Shown here piece by piece: positions 54,620-64,000 of a DNA stretch of 64,000 nucleotides. Positions within the stretch are counted from its first letter, which is position 1; the number at the start of each line of letters is the position of its first letter. The notes below the pieces were generated by a model. That model saw only the letters and a list, made by a program, of their open reading frames with translations. It was not told the origin of the DNA and did no database searches. Source of the stretch: Mesorhabditis belari (lineage: Eukaryota > Nematoda > Chromadorea > Rhabditida > Rhabditidae). Position numbers and translations under genes: made by a program. The stretch is from positions 1,262,565 to 1,326,564 of the forward strand of contig CAUEEP010000758.1 in NCBI GenBank assembly GCA_958450365.1, in the 5' to 3' direction.

Positions 54620-56541
54620 ATGATGGATGAGGAACAACTCCTTGACTACGAAGAGGAGAACGAGGACACGAACCGTGTTACCGAGAAAGGCGAAAATGGC
54701 GCTGGAGATGGGAAGAAGAAAGTGAAGGTATTGTTTTCAATTGCTTTCCTTTTATTTTTGTGATTTAGGGCACATATGCCTCAATCCACAGCAGCGGTTT
54801 CCGCGACTTTCTTCTAAAGCCGGAGTTGCTTCGAGCGATTGTTGATTGCGGTTTTGAACATCCTTCTGAAGGTATCCATTTGGTTTGGACGACCCTATAA
54901 ATCTATTTGGCTTAGTTCAACACGAATGCATTCCTCAAGCGATCCTTGGTATGGACATTGTTTGTCAGGCCAAATCTGGAATGGGAAAGACGGCAGTATT
55001 TGTGCTTGCCACTCTTCAGCAACTTGAGCCAACTGATGGAGAGGTATCTTTTATTTATTCGTGACTGAAAAACCTGCGTTTAGGTTAAAGTTCTTGTGAT
55101 GTGTCACACTCGCGAACTTGCTTTCCAAATTTCAAAGGAATACGAGCGTTTCAGCAAGTATATGTCCAGCGTGAAGGTATGCTTAATCAAATTTGCCCAA
55201 CAAAGTATTATTGCTTTAGGTGGCTGTTTTCTTTGGAGGCATGCCAATCAAGAAGGACGAAGAAACTTTGAAAAGCAACTGCCCTCACATTGTCGTTGGC
55301 ACACCTGGTCGTACCCTTGCCTTAGCCCGTTCTGGAGCTCTCAACTTGAAGAAAGTTAAATTTTTTGTCTTGGACGAATGCGACAAGATGATCGGAGATC
55401 TTGGTTCGTGTTTCGTTTTTCTTCTGGCATAATTTTTTTTTAGATATGCGTCGTGACGTGCAAGAGATTGTTCGAATGACCCCAAAGGAAAAGCAAGTGA
55501 TGATGTTCAGCGCAACTTTACCCAAGGAGCTCCGCGTCGTGTGCAAGAAGTTTATGCAAGATGTAAGATGCCCATCGATCTACAACTTAATTTGTGTCCA
55601 ACCGAACCTGCGCCGGGCTTGCTCGGCAGGATAACAATGGGTGCTGTCAGGTAAACGTTATTATGGAATCTTTTGCTAACTTGCTTTCTAGATACCGATT
55701 GGTGGCTGCAGAACCTATACGTTCGGATAGTTTGGAGTCCACTCCAGGATTTGAAGCCGGGATACTGAGAGCTTTGGTTTCTTTCAGTCAGAACTATGAG
55801 TACCTGAAGAAGGCTAAGGCTCAGAGTGATTAATTTTGGCTGTTTGTGTCATTAACGTAAAATGCTATTGAAGTAAACTAAATGATTTGTTTAGCCTATG
55901 GAAGTCTATGTGGATGATGAAGCAAAACTCACTCTTCACGGATTGCAACAACATTATGTGAAGCTAAGAGAAGCCGACAAGAACCGAAAACTGCTGGAGC
56001 TCTTGGATTTGCTTGAATTCAATCAGGTAATCACGTCCTGTTGTCTTGACTCTAATCCGTTTTTTTTTAGGTTGTGATCTTCGTGAAGAGCGTTCAACGT
56101 TGTGGTGCCCTTCATGGTCTTCTTGTCGAACAAAACTTCCCCTCGATCGCAATTCATCGCCAGATGCCTCAAGAAGAACGTCTCTCTCGCTACCAGGCTT
56201 TCAAGGACTTCCAGAAGCGTATTCTCGTCGCTACCGACCTTTTTGGACGCGGGATGGATATTGAGCGTGTAAACATCGTTTTCAACTACGACATGCCTGA
56301 AGGCTCTGACTCTTACCTTCATCGTGTAAGTTTTGTGTTTAACGATGACGACAAACAAATGACGTTTCTCTAGGTTGCTCGTGCCGGTCGTTTTGGAACA
56401 AAAGGACTGGCCATCACATTCGTGTCGAACGATGATGATGCAAAGGTCTTGAACAGTGTCCAAGATCGTTTCGACATCAGCGTCACCGAACTTCCCACCA
56501 ACATTGAAGTCTCAACCTACATCGAGGGGCGAGCCGAATAA
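54620..56541 (+). CDS. hel-1: DEAD-box RNA helicase UAP56/DDX39 homologue
   Basis: mRNA export and splicing helicase of the TREX complex. Acidic start [18 protein letters not shown]-motif region [15 protein letters not shown]; Walker [15 protein letters not shown] equivalent [12 protein letters not shown] and TPGR ([12 protein letters not shown]); DECD box [13 protein letters not shown] (MMFSATLP); second RecA domain with [37 protein letters not shown] and [19 protein letters not shown]; end IEGRAE. About 425 residues; all motifs intact. The intron 55563-55894 is unusually long for the gene and holds an open two-exon frame. rpl-9 follows 250 bp downstream on the same strand, possibly as an operon. 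Confidence 0.95.
55568..55833 (+). other. Coding-like two-exon ORF inside a hel-1 intron
   Basis: ATG at 55568, donor at 55651 (CAG|gtaaac), acceptor ctttctag before 55692, stop at 55833. This gives 74 residues (starts [20 protein letters not shown]; later [18 protein letters not shown] and [15 protein letters not shown]). Composition is protein-like and GC-richer than neighbouring introns. I do not recognise it. It could be a nested microprotein gene or an exon remnant. Confidence 0.35.
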
Positions 56542-56793
56542 TCTCATTTCAAACGTGTTTCTATTCTAATCCAAATCATTGGTCTCATTTTGTTAACTGT
56601 TGTAAGCATTTCGCTGTTTCCCTATTTAAATATATCTTGAAATTTTTGGTTGAAAATAAATATTACTTTGGTTTTAGGGTGGCGTGTCAAATTTCGGTCT
56701 TTACCGTTATTTTCCTTGGAGCACTTTTATTTTCTGTTTTTTTTTTGTATGGGAAACGTTTTAATCAATCCTGTTTTAGGGTAGCAATTCATC

Positions 56794-57645
56794 ATGAAGC
56801 TCATCGAGTCACATGATAGCGTTTCTTTTCCTGATAATGTTACCTTCACCGTGAAGGGACGCGTTGTTCATGTCAAGGGACCAAGGGGAGCACTCGTCCG
56901 CGACTTCAGACATTTGCACATGGAAATGGTACCAATACGCTTCTTTTTCTAAATAAATTTCTCGAATTTAGGAGCGACTTGGAAAGAACACCATCCGCGT
57001 CCGAAAATGGTTCGGAAACCGTAAAGAGCTCGCTGCCATCCGTACTGTCTGCTCCCACATTCAAAACATGATCAAGGGAGTTACCAAGGGCTATCGTTAC
57101 AAGATGCGTTCCGTCTACGCTCACTTCCCAATCAACATTGCTCTTCAAGAAAAAGGACGACTGATCGAGGTACCGGATTTCCATGATATAAATCGTTGCA
57201 AGCAGGTTCATAATGGAGAGCAAAAATTTTTTGTTCTACCTCCCGAACCGGCTGAAAATGAAGCCAGCGGATTCGCTAGCGATAGTCACCCATGACTATA
57301 GTTTGATAGTAGACCGCTCGACATTCAAAATATAGTTTTGTTATGAGTTTTTACTTTACCATTTCTGTTTAGATTCGTAACTTCTTGGGAGAGAAAATCA
57401 TCCGACGAGTGACCCTTCCTGATGGAGTGACGGCTGTCATGTCGACAACTCAAAAAGACGAGCTTGTCATCGATGGAAACGATCTTCAACTGGTTTCGCA
57501 AGCAGGTATTAGATTAGTCGAAGTAGAGATTTAAAGCCGATTTTCAGCGGCCAGCATTCAACAGTCTACCGCCGTGAAAAACAAGGATATCCGGAAGTTC
57601 CTCGATGGTGTCTACGTCAGCGAGAAGACGACAATTGACGAATAA
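56794..57645 (+). CDS. rpl-9: 60S ribosomal protein L9 (uL6)
   Basis: Exons 56794-56928, 56972-57169, 57373-57505 and 57548-57645. Recognised by [75 protein letters not shown] and [11 protein letters not shown]. About 189 residues, the normal eukaryotic length. An acceptor CCTGTTTTAG at 56770-56779 precedes the start, fitting SL trans-splicing, and the hel-1 stop is 252 bp upstream. Confidence 0.97.
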
Positions 57646-58243
57646 TTTTTGTTATTTTTGTTATAAACTTTTTGTTGCTATAATCTTATAAAATTTTGCA
57701 TGATATTTGAGAGATAGCAAGGGCAAGCGATGCATTTCCACAGATTGGCAAAAACCTTGGATCATGATTGACAGAATGTAAAATAAACACCTATTTCCTC
57801 GACAACGTTATTAACAAACTTTGAGCGAGCGAGTTTTACGCAAAGAAACTATTTAAAGCAAAAATTCTCATATCTCTACAACGGGATGCCTCCGGCAAAC
57901 AATTTTAAGGGTTCAAACTCAGATGTTGTTTTCTTGTTTCTTACAATATCTTTATTATCTACACATCACCAGTTAAAGGCTATAAAAACGAATACATTAT
58001 GTCATAGCCAAGCTTGTAAACGCCCAACCACAAGAAACCTAAATCGAAAAAGCACAATAAATTACATATGGATAGAGGTGATGAGAGAAATGTTCTTGCA
58101 ATGTATAGAAAGCATTTTATAAATTGAAACATTAAATCACAGATCTGAAACAATTCACATCTCAAAGCAACAAACAAATCAGTCATTTAACCAGGAAAAA
58201 AATGATCATTTGAATGCGTGCTTAAATCGGAAGAGATAGCTCG
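57646..58243. other. Convergent 3' flanks of rpl-9 and copg-1
   Basis: AATAAA words at about 57781 (rpl-9 side) and several A/T runs. Open frames on both strands are short and lack family features. No gene seen. Confidence 0.5.
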
Positions 58244-61200
58244 CTAATTGAGGGCACTTCCAAGAACATCCGCCACTCCATCATCATCCGATCTAAAAGA
58301 AAAGAAAGTGAATGGCATAGAAGAATTTCCTCCTAATATTTAGGTTTGTAGATGGATCACAAAAAGAATTTACCGAATCACAATGTTCATGTTAATTGTT
58401 CCATCAGTTGGATCGATCGCCGCCTTTGCTTTTACCAAAACCTCGTGCCCCCCGCGGAAAACGCCGGCAAGGAGTGCTTGGTGATTGCTTTTTCCTTCGG
58501 GCACCAGATCCGATCGTTCACATGCAGCCACGCCCAACAATTCGGAGACTTTCTTGATTGCTTCTTCGAGAGTCGAAACGGACGAAAGGGCAAATGTTTG
58601 ATCAATCTAAACTTATAGAATTTTCCCAGAATGATCGAACTAGTTAATAGAAAAGCTTTTACCTCAGCGGCTCCCTCTAATTTCTCCCAACCAGCGTTGA
58701 AATGCTGTCGTACAAGGGGTTGCACTGAATCCGAAACGCCGATATCCACTTCTTCCAACTAAAAAGGAAAGAAAATGGTTTTCATACAAATAAACAAGAA
58801 ACGTACAACATATTGATCATCATAAGTATCATCAGATTCGGGTTCTCCCGTTTTTGGATCCACATCTTTAACTTTGAACTTCAACGAGCACTCGAATTGT
58901 CCAACAACAGCGCCTAAAGTTTGTTTGTATAATATGAAAATCTCAATGTTATTACCTGAATCAGGATACTCCAAGACGAGATAGGCACTTCGAGTTTCTC
59001 CATAGGGTAAAGCGTCGATATCAATTCGATCAGTGATTTGCCATTCGGGCTCATCACCCTGCTCCTCCAATACAACGGCCACTTCTACCAATCGTTGATC
59101 TTCCACCGTATTGCGGCAGTCGAACTAAACAAAACATATAAAAGATCATAGATTAGACAAACATTATCAATATTAAACACTCACTTGTAAAACGATGTGA
59201 TTTGTGAAGGTATGCTTGATCATTTGAACGGTGTACTCGGAAACTGAATCGTTGAGTGGAATGTTGGAAGACGAGTGGAAAAGTGGACCGAGTTGAGCCA
59301 ATTGAGGAAGAGCACCAAGACGCTCTAAATGTTTGAATCAAGTTAACACTTATTTTTTTACTTTATAAACAATGATTGCTTACCTGAATGCTCTGGTTTC
59401 TTTGGTGCTTTTGGCTTGAGATCCTCGGGATCGGCCAACTTCGGTTTAGGCTTCTCGGTGTGTGTGATCGGTTGAGCTGCAATTGGAACCACTCGCATGT
59501 CGAAAGGCTTGTCGAATTTCTTCTCCTCCACATAGGCACCCAGAGACTTCTCCAAACCGATTGGGGACACCTTATACAGAAATTTGAACTACTTTTCTTT
59601 TTAAATACCTGTAGCTGATCAAGAATGAAGTTGTTGATGATTTGAGAGCTCTGTTGAAGCATATACAAATAGAAAGTTGCTCGATCGCGTACCTAAACAC
59701 GTCAGTTTGTTTGTCAAATAAATTAATTTACTTCATCATCTGAGTCAAGCAAACAACGACGTAGAAGTACTTCAATTGATGGACGCAGTTCGGCAACTTG
59801 AGCGCCAAATTTAGCCAAGGCCGTCACAGCAGCGGCACGAACCTGAATACATAGGTGATTGAACAGAATCTTTCAAACTTCAAATCTGGTTCTTTACTTA
59901 ATTTAACATTACAAACCATCAACAAACCTGTGTGCACTCTAGAATGACTCGATTGTAGACAAAACGGATGTAAGATTGAGGATTTGGCGTCTTCGGTGCT
60001 TCCCGTCCAAGTAGATGAAGAACACGAGTTGCCAACGATGGATGTTCACAATCCTCGATGAATTCACACAATTGAGCAAGACCTAAAGCAAAGTGTTCCT
60101 ATAATTTTTTCAGTCGTCAACTTACCAGCTACTCGAGCATCCGGATTTTCCTCCACAATAGCAATCACTGTCTCAACGATAGCTTTTTTGTAGTCGAATC
60201 TGAAAATGAAAATATAACACATGGACAAGTTGCTCCCAACTTACCCTCCATCATTGCGAAGCATATTTGTCAAGAAGGGCATCATCACGGTGTGTTTGCG
60301 CGGATAACGAGCAATCAATGAACGAATGGCCTCAACAACCACAATCTGAAGAAAATTCCTCACTAAAAGACTTAATCGAAATGTTATTACCTTGAATTCA
60401 TCGGAAATCTCTGAAACAAAACCGCTGATTTGTTTCATGAGTCGTTCAACAGAGCTCTCAGCACCTGTCTTGAGAAGCGTCGTGATTGCAAGAGTGGCGA
60501 TTGAACTAAAATTTATAGAGATCCACATTGGAGAAGGTGTGTTAAAATCTTAAAATGCTTACTAGTAGTTTTTAATAAACTAACCGATTAGGATCCGTGA
60601 TCAACTTTTCGAGATCCACATTGCATGAAGTGACTGATTGTGGATGTTTGCTGGCTACTTTGTTCAGCGTTCGCACAGCCGCAAAACGAACAGATGGCTT
60701 TGGAGAAGAGCAGAACAATTGAAGAACGGAGATTGCGGGGGCAAGTTCTTTCCTGTCACAAAAAAAGATAATCACTCAATGCATAAAGTGCTTTTACTTA
60801 TCAAAAATATAACTTACGGTGTAGTATTCGGCAGAGAGACAATAGCTGAAGCTGCTTCATAGACAACCATTTCACTCTTGTGACGAAGGCAAGTGTCGAT
60901 AAATTGGAAAAGAGCCGAATCAGCTCTAAAACAAAAAGTTTATTATCATCTGAAAGTTATCTACAAAGGTTCTGTAACGAAAACCTAATTTTTTCAGACA
61001 ATTTTGTAATTAAGTTATATTAAAAGCTTACTGATCATCTTCTTCGAGGAGTTTTGTGGCAATGCGAATCAAATAGCAAACAGCGTACGGAGAACGAAGT
61101 CCTGATTTTGAAAACTTCTGCACTAGCTTGTTCACGGCAAGTCTAAAAAAATAAAATTTTCCAATGAATTTCAGCTAAGTAAGATCCCGTAAAATAGATT

Positions 61201-62347
61201 TGGGAATATGGATAGGTTAAAACAAAATTGACAGTAAAAGATCAGGATTCAACGTTTGGCAAACTCAAAAAGTTTTGTACAAAGAATCTTTCGTCTTGAA
61301 TCATAATCTCAGCAGCTTTTATCCCGAAGTAAAAGAACGCTTGTCAAAATATTTTTCTTACTCATCATATCCAACTCCACGACATCTAAACTGATAGGGT
61401 GAGATCAAATGATAAAATTCACCTATCATTGCTGCGAATCTTGTAGAGCAATCCAAGGGCGTGATATTGAACCATTTGATTGTCCGATGAAACGGCTTCT
61501 TGTACTTCGTTGGCCCAACGACGGACAATCTGCAAAATAAGAAATAGCTTTCAACAATGACGAGAATTTAGCAAATTTCAACGAATTATTTTGCTGTCCC
61601 ACAAAATCCCCAATCACTCACCTCAGCACTCTGTCGCATCATATGATTTGAAGAAACAAGAGCCGCCGAAGAAACCGATCCATTCCGATCGACGATTGCT
61701 TGTTTCATGTACCGCTCAATGGTTTGCAACATTCCTGCATCGATAATCTTGCAGAGGGCACGGATCGCACGCGCACGATAGAGATCCTCTCGTCCAGTCA
61801 TATCTTTCATTAAACTTTGTGTGGCGATAATCACATCATCCGATGCTGTCGACAATTCCTTGATCGCGAGATAGATGAGACAACGAATCGTCACGTCTTT
61901 TGTTTGCCACAATTTCGTGATCGCGAAGAATGCCCGGGTGGCTTCGGCGCGTCCGATCGATTCTTCCTAAATAAAAGTTTAGTCAAGGGTTTAAAACTGA
62001 TGTTAATTAGAGAAAATGGCATGGATCTTACAGAATCTCAACTAGAGCCTTTTGAGCTAGAATTCCATTTAAAAAGTAACCTGAAGGCGCAAGTAGAGTA
62101 GTTTTGTGAGCACACCACGACATTTTGGAATATTGATTGGAGTTTCATTGAAAGCGCGAGTCTAAAAAAGTTTGTAAAATAACAATCAAACCATAACACT
62201 TTAATATTCTTCAAAGTTCGTCTTAAGTAAGTAGTCTCTGGTTAGAAGATAGAATATCGAAAAACGTGCCTCTTGGATGACAGAAGTTTTATCGAGATTG
62301 GCATAGATGTTCCCACCGGCCTCCTCATCCTTCTTGTCGCGTTTCAT
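58244..62347 (-). CDS. copg-1: Coatomer subunit gamma
   Basis: COPI coat subunit for retrograde Golgi-ER vesicles. The start [20 protein letters not shown] matches gamma-COP. The HEAT trunk follows: [83 protein letters not shown] linker ([18 protein letters not shown]) comes next, then the appendage domain with the APLG-type beta-sandwich ([24 protein letters not shown] segment near 59090) and a C-terminal ACSDR-like region ending [10 protein letters not shown] at 58244. About 870 residues; it appears intact. Exon joins are approximate. Confidence 0.92.
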
Positions 62348-62970
62348 TTCTGTAAAAAGGGAAAATAAATGAAATTGATAGCAAGATCAAGAAATTGAAA
62401 GAGCCAGATTGGCAATTAATTCGAAAAGGACACAAATTGGCAAATTTGACTTTTCAATAAATTTAAGTTTAAGATAAATGAAACGTAGTATAGTTTTCGT
62501 GCGAGGTGGTTAAAGGACCTTTTTCTGACACGTTTCTGTCTACAGCCCAGTACAATTTGCTCGTCATGAGGAAAAAGGTATACGGTGGAAAGAGCGCAAA
62601 AGTCGTGAAAGAAATGTCGCAGTATGGAAGCTCTGCTCATTTCATACAAGGATTGCTTTCAAAAAACAAACATTCGTTATAATAGGTACATGTAATCGAA
62701 TATAAAAGAATATTAATACATTCTGACAGTGGCACCAGTTGGTGGGTCACAAATCTAAAAAAGTAGCGATTGCATGAGAAAAATCAGACGTCATTATCGT
62801 AAATAACTTATATCCGTGAGTCGGTTGAGGTCCGGCCGTATTACCACTTTGCACACTAAATATAACAGCCTTTCGAGAAAATATTAAACCACCAACCAAG
62901 CAACCATTTGACCACGAGTACCGCCATGAAGATTGAAGACGTATTCGAAGCTGGCCAATTGTGATTTCCT
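62348..62970. other. Upstream region of copg-1, no other gene seen
   Basis: Likely promoter of copg-1 at the left edge. The minus-strand open frame 62416-62649 has no family feature. Confidence 0.45.
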
Positions 62971-63763
62971 GATTCCGAATCTAAAAGAATTTTTAAAATA
63001 CAGCTTTTTTTGAAAATCGCAATTTATTGGAAAAAAATCGTCATTTTCTATAGAAATGGCTAAAATGACCTCTCTTCGAAAGCCGAATTCTCGATGCCAC
63101 AAGCAAAGTACTTAATTCTAAATAGTAACTTTTGTCAATAAGACTCTTGCGCTTCTTTTGAAAACAAAAACGTTAAAATTGGTCAACCCTGAAAAAACTA
63201 GTAGCATTTTGAATAAAAAACAATGTTTTTCAACTTTCTGGAATTTTTTTTCGTTTTTTTTTTGTACGGAAACCTAGGCTGAAACGATGTTTTTTGAAAT
63301 CCTTGAAAATTACCCTAGAAAACGCGAAACTCGTTAGCAAAATTTTAAAAAAAATCTGCCGCGCACCGGAGTTGAACTTTCGACCCTCGACCCTTTTTAG
63401 ATCTCTGAAAGCGATGATGAAAGCGCAAGAGTCTTATTGACAAAAGTTACTATTTAGAATTAAGTACACTGGTTTTTGGAATAAATTGTCCAACCTCAAA
63501 CTTGGTGGACAATACATCATATCTGAAAAGCTTATGAGAAAAATGATATTATGTTTATAGCAAGTAAAAACTCGCAGAGTTTGGCGGGCAAACATAAGTT
63601 ACTATTTAGAATTAAGTAATTTGCTTGCGGCATCGAGAATTCGGCTTTCGAAGAGAGATCATTTTAGCCGTTTCCATAGAAAATGACGATTTTTTTCCAA
63701 TAAATTGCAATTTTCAAAAAAATCTGTAAGACGGATTTAAAAAATTCTTTTAGATTCGGAATC
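62971..63763. mobile_element. Large foldback element with arms of about 165 bp
   Basis: The left arm (ATTCCGAATCTAAAAGAATT near 62972 through GTACTTAATTCTAAATAGTA near 63110-63130) is inverted at 63590-63763. A third arm-like piece (GAAGCGCAAGAGTCTTATTG-type, 63419-63470) mirrors 63126-63160, so hairpins are nested. The interior has a tRNA-like B-box word (AGTTCAACTCC, minus strand, near 63373). No transposase. Confidence 0.75.
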
Positions 63764-63879
63764 ATCATAATTTTTTTTTTGTATTGAATGCATATAGGCA
63801 TGTGCAAATCTGTCGGCGATTACATTTTCGCGCGGATGTGCAGCATCCTCCTTTAAGCCGTTTTACTCCTTTTTGTAGC

Positions 63880-64000
63880 AATTATTCTTTTGCCGTCTAA
63901 TCTTGAATCATCTTCGGGGTAACATTGAACTGTCGAGCAGCCGCTTCCTTTGATTTCTCCTTTGAAAAACGAACAGCTTCGAGTTTGAATGAGGATGAGT
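63880..64000 (-). pseudogene. Helix-turn-helix fragment of a CENP-B/pogo-type transposase
   Basis: The minus strand reads SSSFKLEAVRFSKEKSKEAA then ARQFNVTPKMIQD followed by TAG, where the family has Trp. It resembles the psq-type HTH that opens transposon-derived proteins. It continues past the window edge; the in-frame stop suggests decay. Confidence 0.55.

Noticed and set aside
61586..61912. Whether copg-1 exons represent the copg-2-like or beta-COP paralog
   Set aside because: The [13 protein letters not shown] start, HEAT trunk and C-terminal appendage fit gamma-COP; beta-COP lacks this N-terminus.
1..64000. CRISPR arrays, bacterial operons, prophage or plasmid features
   Set aside because: Introns, spliceosomal signals and animal genes throughout; no regularly spaced direct repeats of CRISPR type.

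Overview
The window looks like nuclear DNA of a nematode, probably a free-living rhabditid. Genes are compact, with many 36-60 nt introns ending in TTTTAG or TTTCAG. Start codons often sit just after a splice-acceptor-like TTTYAG, as expected for spliced-leader trans-splicing. The recognisable genes (scc-3, hel-1, rpl-9, copg-1, polg-1, flad-1, vps-13, a VMAT) are animal genes, and the SH2-tyrosine kinase and divergent PTP belong to families expanded in nematodes. The species cannot be named from sequence alone.

Left block, 0.5-11 kb: an almost complete mitochondrial DNA polymerase gamma gene on the minus strand, with a catalytically dead protein-tyrosine-phosphatase gene nested on the plus strand in one of its introns. 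Then come a damaged FAD synthase gene, the last two exons of a Dickkopf/prokineticin-like gene, and exons of a vesicular monoamine transporter broken by a TIR element. A shortened second copy of this block lies at 36.2-39.1 kb. It lacks 6.6 kb but keeps the parts the first copy lost (the polg-1 3' exons, the FAD-synthase catalytic exons, the complete Dickkopf-like gene).

Middle, 11-36 kb: a mosaic of multi-kilobase inverted and direct duplications. It holds lineage-specific gene families that I cannot name: family M, about 94-190 aa, beta-rich, with a PHLING motif and a VEGTWSFF-like motif; family A, about 220 aa; and family E, about 147 aa. It also holds a nematode ionotropic-receptor-like gene plus a truncated paralog, scrambled vps-13 exons with a shared stop, and many TIR elements (mariner, pogo-like, TTAGG-type and foldback MITEs). 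A perfect 46-bp palindrome occurs in both arms of the largest inverted repeat.

Right block, 38.9-62.4 kb: ordinary conserved gene content. In order: a secreted Dickkopf/prokineticin-like protein (-), an SH2-tyrosine kinase (+), a small Cys-containing protein (-), a DHHC palmitoyltransferase (+), a Q/G-rich protein (-), cohesin scc-3 (-), head-to-head RNA helicase hel-1 (+), ribosomal protein rpl-9 (+), and coatomer copg-1 (-). The last 1.6 kb holds a foldback element and a fragment of a transposase-like helix-turn-helix.

All gene structures were read by eye from splice signals and family resemblance. Exon boundaries are approximate unless a position is given, and no database search was run.
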